Shown: positions 1 to 11,227 of the stretch, in pieces
How positions within the stretch are numbered: the stretch's first letter is position 1
Layout of the letters: the number at the start of each line of letters is the position of its first letter
Assembly: GCA_001687465.1 (NCBI GenBank)
Contig: LVLI01000197.1
Coordinates: 1 to 57,129 of the forward strand
Length of the DNA stretch: 57,129 nt
Direction: 5' to 3'
DNA from: Halocafeteria seosinensis
Taxonomy: Eukaryota; Sar; Bigyra; Bicosoecida
Made by a program: the position numbers and the translations under genes
Notes under the pieces: generated by a model
Databases searched by the model: none
What the model saw: the letters and a program-made list of their open reading frames with translations, nothing else
Told to the model about the DNA's origin: nothing

Positions 1-1118
1 CACGCCTCTGTCTCTTTCTTTCTTTTATCTTTTTTTAATTTACGGGCGGACCCTCCATGACAAACCCGAGGCTATTTAAACAACTATTTTGCTACTCGCC
101 GCCGGAGATTCTCGGGCTTCGGCACTGCCCTTCAAGAAGCTGTTAAACGTTCCATCGTCACAGAACAATCCAAGTGCGTGTTCTTTGCTACAGAAGGTGC
201 ATTGGTCAAGGGATCCTAGTCAGGACAGGCGTGCACCACTTCAGAGTCTCGAATATAGGTAGAGGGGGATCAATTCTCTGTGTCTTATTGCGGACACCAC
301 CCACGTCGCTCGTCGACAATCAAACTTCCAATTGAATCTCCTCGATTCATTTCCTGCTGGGGCGAATTGAATGCACACCCTCGATAAATATTGTGGCAGT
401 ATAGCTTATGCAACTGTGGCTCTGGTTGAACACAGTTTAACGAATGACTCATAAAGGAGACTCCTGTGGAGTATCTGTGACACGAACTCCGCCCTGTGGT
501 ATGGCTGAGGCACAATGCCGTTCTACAGGTATATGCACTAGGAAACGTAGTAATTACAGAGTCGAGGTGCATCATATCTTTTTCGTGTACCATTCTAAAA
601 CAATGTAGTCTGCTGGTGTGTATGTGCGGAGGTTCCGCTCCGCACCTGTTGATTGGCAATAAAAGCTGCCATTATCTTTCAATAGACTTCAGCAGAGGAC
701 AAATAGGAGTATCTCTTTACACTGTTTCTCTCATTATAGGACAGTTTCCATGTGTACACTGTGGCGAACTCAAGCACTTGCTCTTAACTTGTGTCAGTCA
801 GGTTTGGCCATTTGCCAACCAGACAACAGCATCTTCTTACCCCTCGTTAAGGATAAGTTTGGACAGTCCGCGCAGTCCAGTATACAATCCTAAAGCTCCT
901 TAGGCATAGGAGTATTCCTTATGTGGAGCATGGTCGAAAGCAGTCCCTAAAAGCCTGCACAACGAGTCGACGACAGCAACTTGACACACTTCAAACTAAG
1001 GAAAATGTCAATCTTTTCGTCGATTCAACCCATTTGCGAATAAAATGCCTGAAGGGCGATGGATTATTGGACTATGGGGGATTTTATTGGGTAGCTATCT
1101 GTAGATATTACGAATAAA
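1..1118. other. 5' flank without a recognisable gene
   Basis: I see no supported gene here. The longest open frames (about 285-659 on minus, 496-903 on plus) start at non-ATG codons, have no recognisable composition or domain, and overlap each other on opposite strands. The last part is probably the promoter and 5' leader of the PIKfyve gene, whose ATG follows directly. Confidence 0.5.
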
Positions 1119-4100
1119 ATGGAATCACCCTCCTCCCTTTCGTCATCTTCCATAACAGAGGTAGGAGGAGCCGGGAACGGGCACTATGGAACACCATCAC
1201 AATCGCCCAATGTTCGGCATCGACCTCCACGAATGGATCTTTCCCTTCACTGTATGTCTCAATATGCTCTCATTGAATCCTTCACTATGTGTTTTATCGT
1301 TTCATGATGTTCTTTCTCTGTCAAACAGACGCTGAAGATCTACATGATGGCGATTCCCCGACCTCTCTACTCCCACCACCTTTGGAACCGCAAACTCCCG
1401 AACACGATATAGGAAGAACGGCGGATCTTCAGGGCACAAATGACTCTCAGGAACATGATAGTGGGTCATCCGATCTCCAATTTCGGTCTCCCCAAAGTAT
1501 GTTGAGCTCAGGAGGAGGCAATAGTTCTTCTGCTTCACGGGGAGCAGCGGTGGATAGCCCTTCCCCACGAGCATCTCCCCCACAGCGTGATGGCAAAGAG
1601 AAGCCATCCAAGCGCCACACTAAATTCTGGATGCCAGATAAAATCGTCAAAGAATGTCAAAATTGTGGCAAGTCCTTCGGAATAGTAAAACGGAAGCACC
1701 ACTGTCGCTGGTGTGGCAAGGTAGGGAATGACTCATAGTTTCAATTCACTACGATCCGTCGTCTTTTTTACCTTGGGATCTTGCTCTCGCTGACAGATTT
1801 TCTGTGCAAATTGTAGCCCCAATTTCTTGGACTTGCGTGAATTTGGTTTGGGAGTACGTGGAAGGCTATGCCATCAGTGCACCAAGCTGGTTCGGGAGGA
1901 GTATGGGAAGCGAAAACTCAGTGAGCTCTGGGAACCGGCAAGTGGCCGCGAGCTTGGCATAGCGTACAAAGGAAATGTAATTTCTACTAAAAACAACATG
2001 AAAGATAGCCTAACAGGCCTTTTGGAATTTAAGCCGAACAAATATACTGGAGAGTCGAGCTCCCGAGGCAATACAGCGGATACAACCAGTGGTGAAACCG
2101 AGGAGCTAGTACCGACGATTCGCACAGGAAAACTAAGGGATTTTAAACCTGAATCAAGACAAAAGCTGCTGTCCATTTTATCGCTGGGTAACTTTGACCC
2201 TAAAGGGGTTGCTGGCCTAGTGCGTCCGTCGAGATATCTCTCTCCATGGGTATTGCCACCCTCAGGCAAGGAGCTTGCCTGGAAGCATCTGCGATCTTCT
2301 CCTTTCTTCGGCCAGAAGGTGCTAAAACATGCACCGATGGAGCATCCAGCTCTTACCTCCGAAGAGTCGAAAACCGTCCATGTATTGACTACGTGGATGA
2401 AGCGCCATTTACTACATGCGCTTTTGAGATCAGGTTTCTCTAGTCCGCAACTTATGGGGCTACCGCGTGGTCTGGAATGCATGTTGTTGTGCCTGAAAAG
2501 CATATCCATTATCGCAGATGTCATTGCCCCGCATGTAAGCAATACTTCAATACAATTGTAACTGCAACGGCTGCTTGTTCCACGGCTGTCTGTTGACCGT
2601 TTGTCGCTCCAGGTACGAAGCGGCGATGTCAATGATCTACGGCGATACGTAGTGATAAAGTCTCTGCCGTCAAAGTCAGAAGTATCACGGTCTAGCGTAC
2701 TTTCCTCTCTTAATTCTTTGGGCTATCGACCTCTTCTTGAAGAAATTGGAGTTAGTGATGAAAAGAATCACAATCCAATCAACTTGCAGGATATTTTAAA
2801 GAGGCTATTTTGTTTAACGGCATCCATGGAGTGGAATAAACTAAATGAACGCCAAGGATTGAGCCATGCAAGCAATTTGGATACCGAGTTTAGTAGTGGT
2901 CGAGGTGTGTCTCCAAGCGATGGACGCAGAACGAGTACATGCGCAGACTATAGCGTTGGAGACAGCGAAGTACTTCCGGGAAGTGTCGTATTCAAGAAGA
3001 GTTTACCTCATAAGAACATGCCTGACGAATTAGACAACCCACGGGTTGTTCTGTTGAACGATTCTTTAAGCTATGACAGCGGTAGTAACAAAGAAATGTC
3101 ATCATTGGACGCCTTGCAGCTTCAAGAGCAACACTATACCGAGATTATTGTTTCGAAGCTGCTTCTTTTGGATCCAGACTTGGTTGTGGCTTCCGGTAGT
3201 ATATCGAATTTAGTATTGAAGCGTCTGCTTGAGATCCGGAACGGAAATGGACGGTCTTCTTCCCCGACTTCGAAGAGCAAATCGCGGCGTATCGTGCTCC
3301 TCTCTAATGTTAAACCAAGGGTACTATACCGCCTATCCAGGTGCACGGGAGCGTTGATTCTCTCTTCAGTTCATCACATTGACAAAATGGACCCACGCCA
3401 CATCGTTGGATACGCTCGAAGGTTCTATGTGCGGCGCGAAGCACAGAAAGCCCTGAAGAGTGGCCGCCGTCAACAGTCAAATGAGAGCTCATTTGTTGAC
3501 GCTGCGGCTGCTCTTTCACGAATTCAAGAAAACAACTCCAGTTCTTCGTATTCTTCTTCACAGCTCTGTGTTGTCGAAGGCGCTTCACCCGAGTTAATTG
3601 GAACAATAATACTATACGGAGATAAGAAGATTGTGAGGCTTCTCAAGAGGATCATCAGAGGTGGACTACATATAGCGTACCATTTGCGAACGGAATCAAA
3701 TTATTATAGGGATTGCAAAGTCTATCCTTGCTCTCAGTTCTCTACAGGTGAACTGGCCGGTGTACTGAAGCAGTACAGGGGTACGGAGGGCCAGCAGTCC
3801 TTTTCCGCCGGCGTCAACTTCGGACTTGCACAATTTTCATCTGAGCAGGACATTTCCGACAGCTATAATGCTATTGTCTCCTGTAGCGCTGCGTCTCCAG
3901 AGATGGTTTTTTCCTTTTCCCCGTTTATTCGTATCCATAGCCAGTTCTCAATCCGAAGCATGCTTCAACATGCTGCGCGGCTATCGAATCAACCGTATGA
4001 AGCAATGTTTCGAGCCTGTTCGGAAGAGTTCAAGATCAACGCGATTGTACTCGAACGACTCCTTGAAAACCCCATTTCTTTAGACCATGGGACTGCTCTG

Positions 4101-7100
4101 ATAATCATTCTCTGCGGTCTTGAACGGAAACTGGAATTGCCTGAGCACACCTATTTCCTTCCCACGTTGGCAGAAAGCATTGCTTCTGAACGAATTGCTC
4201 TCACTCGCTGCTGGATTGCAGAGGGGAGACTATTGGCGCAGCCACAAAGCGTCATTGCGGATTTCTATGCGTCCGATGACTTTTCTCTGGGCCAGTTTTT
4301 AGAATACCTATGCTTCTCGGATACTCTCATCCAACGTGTTGTTGATGAGAAGTACTCGGCATCGACACTCGGCCTGACGTTTACGCATGGTGATAAACGC
4401 ATGGAAATTAGCGTTACGCTAACAGCTTCAGCATTTGTAGCTGACGACTTCAAGTATTCCTCCAAAAAGAACAGGCTTCAGGCAAGAGAAGATGAAGCGA
4501 CGCAAATGCACCTGACCAAAAACGAGTTGCCAGCACTCGCTGATAGCGACACCGGCATCCTTGTATGGGTATGTGGGGTCAATAAACGTAATCGACCATC
4601 CTTACTGTCAAGGGCTGCTTGGCAGATGAGCTTCGGAAAATTCCTGGAACTCTCCTTTTACGGCCGTGGCTACCAAATGTTGACCTATTCTTTCGATACA
4701 GACAGAGAAATTCATATGGGGATAGATGACAGCTTCTTGCTGAATGAGAAAGAAATTAGTAAGCAGTGTTTTGCGAAAGGCGACAGAATGGCTAGTTTTC
4801 GCGTTGTCAACGCTGAGCGCTATACTGTTTGCTCTTGTGCGCGGCTGGAGCAAAACAATGAGTGGATGCGCAAAGTACGCGCGCGTGAATTAGCCGAGTT
4901 TCACTATTTAGCAGAAGACCGCTATTCGATTCATCTGTCCGTACTTGGAAATCTAGCCTCCCACTTCGGCGTCGGTTCGCCTCTTACAGAGTCGAGTGAA
5001 GAACCAACGGAGGAGTCATCCCGTGGAAGGCAAACATGGAACAAGAGCGACATATTTGTGCCTCCACCGTCTATTATATACGACTCTGGGCTCCATCACG
5101 TTGAACCTTCATCTCTTTCATCCCAGAGACTGGAAAGGCGCATATCGGAACTTCATCGGGAAGCGAAGATTTTACGATGGTGGGTCCGCTCGTTAGTGCT
5201 TCCTTCATCTTCGCAACGGCAGGCCTCTAAGACTGAAAGGACGAATTTCGATGCCAAACTGAACGAAATGGATAGCGATTGGAGGCACAAGTGGTTCCAT
5301 TCGGATGCCCTCAGCATCCACTCACTTCTCGCAATTTGGGCAACTAGGATTGAAGACCTTGAAACAGAAATTAGAAAGCTAGCTGAGCTAGCTCTCCCGA
5401 CGCCAAACAAAAGCAATAATTTGAAAGGCACCCGTGGAGAGGGGGAGAATATTCTCCCAAACGCGCCCGGTATCAAAGAAGCGCACTTCAGTACGTCTGA
5501 CGGGGGCAGTGACCCTTCTATGCCGGCACGGGGATTGGCAGAGCGAGCAAGTGGGGATCATTCTCCTGCGCCGAATGATAATAGTGTTCGCTTTAAATCA
5601 ACTCACAGTGCTGCTGAAGCTTCAGCGATACCGGTTCGAAAATCGTCGAACACCGACAGACGCTCAAAGCCCAAGAACAGGGCTCTTCCTCAAGCATGGC
5701 GCATGCCAACCAACCCTGAGACCGGGGATGAGAAACATGCCTCATCCCAAGACGAGCCCCCATCTCCTCAGCGTGATGGTACACCCACGCCTCCTGGCTC
5801 TGCTGTTGCACGCGGTATGTCTACTGACAAGCGCAAGACGGTGTTTGACGTCTTTAAGAATCCCCGGGGACCTGAAAGACAATTGAATGGATCTGAGGAC
5901 AGAACAAACATTGAATCAGATAGCCCAGTTGCGGCACCATCCGAGGATGCTACTCCTCCTAGCAGTACAAAGAAAGTGGACGTCACTCTGCCTCCACTTC
6001 CTTCGAGGTTGGCCAATGGACATATGTCTCTCCCCTCAGGACGCTATGGGATAGTAATTTTGGTCAATGAGGATCTGCCTTCCACAATAATCGCAAGAAC
6101 GTTGGTAGAGGAGGCGTACTTGAGCCATCTCTCTTCAGCAATGGAAAAAATGGTGTATGGATCCAGTCGTTCTACCACTGCAGAGAGGGAGGAAGAAATG
6201 CCAAAGAGGAGACATCGTCCGGAACAAAGGGAAGCCAAGGATGAAACAAAGAATGAGTATCGCGCATCTTCCAGTCCTATACGCAGCAAAGGAAAGAGCT
6301 TTGATGAAGAGCAATTTCGGGATATGTATAGGACGTCTCGTGCCCACTCCTCATATAACGTCACATTCTCATGCTTGCGAGATTTTCTGCATGAAGGCAA
6401 AGCTACCGATGGCAAAGAAGCTTATCGTTGCACTGCGCCTGGGACCTTGGAGATATTGCAAGGTCGCCAAGCGATTGCGTTACCTTTACCTCCTGAGTTC
6501 ACTCAATCGAGTAAAACGGCTTCGACGCATCTAGACAGAGGAAAGAAGGCAATGCAATCTATGAACGATGTTATAAGCAGAAGAAGATCCGCTACCGTTG
6601 GCACCAGCGTCAACTCTACGCTGCATCACTATCAAGCCTCGCAACCAACTCCACTGCAAAAAGCAAACAGTGTCCCAGAGACAGTACCTGACGTGGATAC
6701 TGGAGAGATGGATGATGGCAGAATGGGGCAGCAGCCCGAAGTTTCACATAATCGTGGAAGAGATGTTAGCCTCTTCCCCTCTACAGGAGGTCGACACGTG
6801 AAGAAATTTAAGACACTAAGTTCGTACGGTCAATCACTTAAATATGGCTTTAAGAAGCCTACGGTCCCAAGCCCACGACAACGAAATACTGCTTCAGGAT
6901 CTCTTGGAGACGATAGAGTTGAGGACTCTCCAGCGGATGAGCGATCTCATGGGGACTCAATGGAAATGGAAACCGAATCTCTTGTGGGCTCCCTAATTAG
7001 TGCAGAGGCGGTTCCAGATTTTGCGACGGATAACAATCAGGACAAAGACAGCTCGGAAAGAGGAAGCGGGAGTAAGTCCACATGGCAATGGGCGGAACAG

Positions 7101-8417
7101 CTGTATGCTTCGTCTGGGGAGCGGGGAGCTGCTACTGCAGTCGCGAGAAGCACCGAAGTGGGCATACCTAGTAGCAGAGCTGGTGAAGATCCGAACCACA
7201 CTGCTCCTGGCAGCAAGAGACAAAACGAAAACGACGCATCTGGCGATGAGAAAATCAGTGTTGAGCAAGTAATTTCTGTACCTGGTGTAATAGAGGCATC
7301 AACTGCCACTGATGAGCAGTTGAATCGATGGAATCGCATAGGAGTAGATCTTCCAGACGACCCACGGCGACTGCTTCGCAGTAAGACTAGGGTAGATATC
7401 GCAGTAATGTTTCAAGATTACTCGAAGGGGATGACTTCCAGAATAGATGTCTTGGCTGTGTGGGCTCCGCACTTCCACGCTTTGCGATGCATGTACCTTG
7501 ACAACCCTCGTAGTTTCATTGAATCTTTGGCATGGTCGGAATTATGGTCTTCTGGCGGGGGAAAGAGTGGTGCAGGCTTTTGGAAGACTGAAGATGAGCG
7601 ATTCGTTATCAAGGAAGTCAACGAAGTCGAATTCCAGGATATGTTTGGGGAACATCGCCAAGAACGTGCTTACAACTATTTTAGTCATATGAGTCGCTGT
7701 TTCGATGCAAAGCAAGGAGGGCAGGGTTCTGGGTTGCTAATAAAAATCCTGGGCGCATACCGAATTTCTATGAGAGGAAGCAAGAAAACCAAGCGGGATA
7801 AGGCTCGACATGTTCTGGTCATGGAAAATCTGTTTTATTCCGTCAATATTAATCGTGGAATGGCATTCGACTTGAAGGGCAAAGAGCGGGAAAGGAAATT
7901 CGACTCTGAGAAAGTAGGCAGTGCTAAAGCTGGGGACCCTAAAACGTTGAAAAGCAACCAAGTACTGTTTGATTCTGATTTGTTAGCATTCACTGGGGGT
8001 AATCCGATTATGCTAACCGAAAAATCGTATGATTTCTTAATGCGACAATTAGAAGTAGACACGACGTTCTTGCGGGAACAAGATATAATGGACTACTCCC
8101 TGCTGCTTGGAGTGGACACAGAACGGAAGCAAATAGTGGTTGGAATTATCGACTATCTGCGGACGTATGGTATCGTCAAGTTCATGGAGAGTCACGTCAA
8201 ATCAATAACCGAAGTAGCGCCGACAGTGCAGCCGCCGCCTTCGTATCAGCGAAGGCTGCTACAGTCTGCTCGAAAATATTTTATGTCCGCACCTACAAAA
8301 GCTACAACGATGGATTCACAAATGAAGACACTTCTTGACCATTACATGACTCAATTACGGTGGGAAAGAGAACGGGGCGAATGTGGGACACACTCGGCTT
8401 CGGAGACACATTCGTAG
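1119..8417 (+). CDS. FYVE-type PIKfyve / Fab1-like phosphatidylinositol-3-phosphate 5-kinase
   Basis: Makes PI(3,5)P2 from PI3P on endosomes and vacuoles. The model joins 1119-1251, 1329-1720, 1797-2534 and 2613-8417 (introns of 77, 76 and 78 nt; phases close) and gives about 2,355 residues. Residues about 142-205 form a FYVE zinc finger with paired CxxC motifs and the basic RKHHCRWCGK signature, split by intron 2. About 590-790 is the Cpn60/TCP1-like domain, and about 1070-1190 is the conserved Cys-rich region (MSFGKFLELSFYG). A long Ser/Pro-rich, probably disordered linker follows. About 2060-2300 is the PIP-kinase domain, with catalytic-type VIKEVNEVE, MDYSLLLG and GIIDYLRTY. The usual DLKGS motif reads DLKGK. 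Domain order matches yeast Fab1 and animal PIKfyve; the linker makes it somewhat longer. Family assignment is secure; activity is inferred. Confidence 0.95.
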
Positions 8418-8814
8418 CCAAAAGGGGATATATCAGAATATGCAGGAGGCCTTCTTTTAGTTGTGTCGACAACAGCAACTCTTTCTAAGCATTGAATGCC
8501 ACACTAAATCCCGAAAGAATATCTTAAGTATCGTTATCTGGTCTCTCTCATTCAACAGACTGGTGATTCAGGCACGTGGCTGTGAACTATAGTCTACAGA
8601 TCGTACTCGTTTTAGATCCACAGGGCTAGTCAATACAAGCAAAACAACACCCGATACTGTGAAACCCCTGTGGAGGCTCAACGGTCTATTACGTGGGAGA
8701 TACGACAGCATACCGTTGTACTTCGTAAATTCCGTCAATCACCAACACAGAACTTCGTCAAGCGAGCTTGAAGTCCCAAGTCCTTGCATCCGGTACCCCG
8801 CAAAACTATCAGCA
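8418..8814. other. Intergenic, PIKfyve to FG-GAP gene
   Basis: The frame of the next gene stays open upstream to about 8659 without an ATG, so the extension is probably untranslated. I see no other feature. Confidence 0.4.
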
Positions 8815-10830
8815 ATGGTAGCGGCTATTTCGTACACGATATCAACCCATATGCAGCTGTGGGTCGTTCTGCTGACGTCACTACTACTGGCTGAGCGAAC
8901 ATACTCGGCTGATCAATCTGGAAGGGCTGCGCGGTTAGAGAGTCTCAACGGAACTAAGGGTTTTCGGATAGAGCACATGCAGCAGGAGGGAAGCTGGATA
9001 CGCCCTGTTGGAGATATTAACAACGATAGCATGCATGATTTTGCCGTGGTAAGCACAAAAGCACATACAAGGCTTACTCAGGTGTTTCTTGGGAGGACGA
9101 AGTCAGCATTTGCTCCCAGACTGGACTCCAACGACAAGAACGGAACCTGGAACATAGTAGCAGATGATGTCGACGACCATAGGAGAGTACAAGGTCCTAC
9201 TAATGGGATTCTGGGAGACATAAATAATGACGGAATTGACGATATGTTTCTTTTTGAGCAAACTATGCGCCAAAATCGTTGGATTGAAGATTATAACTAC
9301 TTTGACGATGACAACTACGAAGATAACGATGACCTCCCCGGTACGTTTGTTACCGTTTCCGTCCTTTTTGGTGACGGCTTCACCGATCTCAGCGTCGAAC
9401 TTCCCCATCTCGATTCTTCCGGAGCCGAAGGCTTTTTCCTTTTAATCAGGCTCGAGTCCGACCAAGACACACTCCACCATGTACGACCATCAGGCATCGG
9501 AGACTTTAACGGAGATGGAGTGGACGACATAGCAGTATTTTTCGCTTCCCGGCCGGACACGCGATGGCTACAAACAGTCTATGTTGTGTTCGGGCGGAAG
9601 AAAGGCGAGGCTCAATTCCCAAAGCTGATGTCTGTCGACGAACTAATGGACGGAAAAGCGGGACTTCAGATACTCATGCCCGATATAAAGCACATCCAAA
9701 CGGAAGCTGGCCCCCAAGGCAATGTAACCTCTCTTGGCGATGTTAACGGTGACGCTATTAGCGATTTTGGAGTATACTCAAATGGTACAGGCTACGTGCT
9801 GTTTGGGAGTCGCAAGAAGTTCAACGCCCGATTCCATATTTCCACGTTAGATGGGGCCAATAACGGATTCATAATGACAGATGACCATCTTCCAAGAGAC
9901 CAGGGTCTATACCAACTAGTTGGCGCCGGAGATATAAACGCTGATGGGCTAGCAGACATTATAATATTTACTCAAAGGAGCGCTAAGAAGCTGTACGTTC
10001 TGCTAGGGCAAGCTCAACCCTTCCCCCGGATTGTCAACATTGGAAGTACACAGGTAAAAAACAAGTTTGAACTGAGGTTTCCGTCCGCCCTGAAGCCGTT
10101 GTCAGCAGTTGGAATAGGTGATTTCAATGGAGATGGCACTGACGACATATTGACATCTGAACAGTTCTACTCTGGGCTAATGTACTTCTTCATTTTCTTG
10201 GGTCACAGACTGACTCAGAGTGGAAGCTATCCCGAAAAGATAGAACTCTCTCCAGACAGCAATAGCTCCTTCTTGCTCACGTTTCGCTGCAACGGTGACG
10301 GCATATTTTTCAACAATGCAGGCTTAGGAGACGTCAATGGAGATGGCTTCAGTGATGTTTTCATGAGTTGTCGAGTGAGTGGACACCCCCCGTTGAATAC
10401 AATCGTTTACGGACACGCCAGTGGTGACACACGCCCTCATTCTTCCACAAAACAGCATGCACCTCTGACTACAGCCGACATTGTCGGAATAGCGTGTGGT
10501 GCCTCAGCTTTTCTGGCTTCCGTTGTCGGTATCGCATATTGCAGACGCAAGCGCCTTTCAAAGTCGGCCGAAACACCCACTGAGGACGAGCCAAGTATCC
10601 AATTTACTCAAAATGATATCGAGAGCAGCGAAGCTGCACAGTCTGGGTATTCAAAACTTACTGGTGAGGAGACGTCAAATATCCGATCCTCCCAGTATAA
10701 TAAAAAGACTGGTCATTCGATGTTTAATAAGAGTCGTCTTCCTGTGGCGTTCACCACTGCTTCCAAGTGGGACGCGCAAGTTCCCCTTCTTGACCAAACC
10801 GGCGATGAAACCAATGAAGACTCACATTAA
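8815..10830 (+). CDS. Integrin-alpha-like FG-GAP beta-propeller type I membrane protein
   Basis: Single-exon gene of 671 residues from ATG 8815. The in-frame ATG at 8851 would begin exactly at a hydrophobic signal peptide (MQLWVVLLTSLLLA) and is an alternative start. The ectodomain holds seven Ca-binding FG-GAP loops of DxNxDGxxD type, for example GDINNDGIDD, GDFNGDGVDD, GDINADGLAD and GDVNGDGFSD, as expected for a seven-bladed integrin-alpha propeller. A single hydrophobic segment near the C-terminus (IVGIACGASAFLASVVGIAY) is followed by basic RRKR and a cytosolic tail of about 110 residues. The tail contains a YSKL sequence that fits a YxxPhi sorting motif. There are no leg or I domains, so it is integrin-like rather than a true integrin. 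Ligand unknown; a surface or endosomal adhesion role is inferred. Confidence 0.85.
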   Translation: MVAAISYTISTHMQLWVVLLTSLLLAERTYSADQSGRAARLESLNGTKGFRIEHMQQEGSWIRPVGDINNDSMHDFAVVSTKAHTRLTQVFLGRTKSAFAPRLDSNDKNGTWNIVADDVDDHRRVQGPTNGILGDINNDGIDDMFLFEQTMRQNRWIEDYNYFDDDNYEDNDDLPGTFVTVSVLFGDGFTDLSVELPHLDSSGAEGFFLLIRLESDQDTLHHVRPSGIGDFNGDGVDDIAVFFASRPDTRWLQTVYVVFGRKKGEAQFPKLMSVDELMDGKAGLQILMPDIKHIQTEAGPQGNVTSLGDVNGDAISDFGVYSNGTGYVLFGSRKKFNARFHISTLDGANNGFIMTDDHLPRDQGLYQLVGAGDINADGLADIIIFTQRSAKKLYVLLGQAQPFPRIVNIGSTQVKNKFELRFPSALKPLSAVGIGDFNGDGTDDILTSEQFYSGLMYFFIFLGHRLTQSGSYPEKIELSPDSNSSFLLTFRCNGDGIFFNNAGLGDVNGDGFSDVFMSCRVSGHPPLNTIVYGHASGDTRPHSSTKQHAPLTTADIVGIACGASAFLASVVGIAYCRRKRLSKSAETPTEDEPSIQFTQNDIESSEAAQSGYSKLTGEETSNIRSSQYNKKTGHSMFNKSRLPVAFTTASKWDAQVPLLDQTGDETNEDSH

Positions 10831-11227
10831 CGTCATGTTGCTCCTCTGTATCACCTGTTCAGTGATCTCAGATCTGTATACATCTCTACCAGGTAGTAAG
10901 ACGGTGCTGAATTCCAAGATGGACTTCACAGAGTCCATCGCCGCTAGCTCATTTCCCCATGAACTTTCAGCGCTCCAATTAGCACTGTATTTCCGTACAC
11001 CATTTATACATAAGTTGACAAAGCCCCATTAACCATTATGATCCATGATCATGATAATCGCAGCTGATGTGGAAAGGTATCACATTTGTTTGTTCGGTAG
11101 GGTGGAACTCTTCGGCTCGTAGGTCATACATGGAGCCCAATCGGATGGAAGATGATCAATGTTGCATTGATACAGTCGAAACTGTAAACCTGCGCAAATT
11201 ATTGATTGCTTCGTAATTCTGCAAACG
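10831..11227. other. Intergenic, FG-GAP gene to flavoprotein gene
   Basis: No coding frame or RNA gene is recognised. The frame open to 11032 is an off-frame shadow of the preceding gene's 3' end. Confidence 0.4.

Noticed and set aside
285..903. Overlapping frames on both strands before PIKfyve
   Set aside because: They start at non-ATG codons and have no domain, splice or composition support.
1874..2632. Long minus-strand open frame of about 250 codons inside the PIKfyve gene
   Set aside because: Antisense shadow of exon 3, which carries clear family sequence on plus; no domain on minus.
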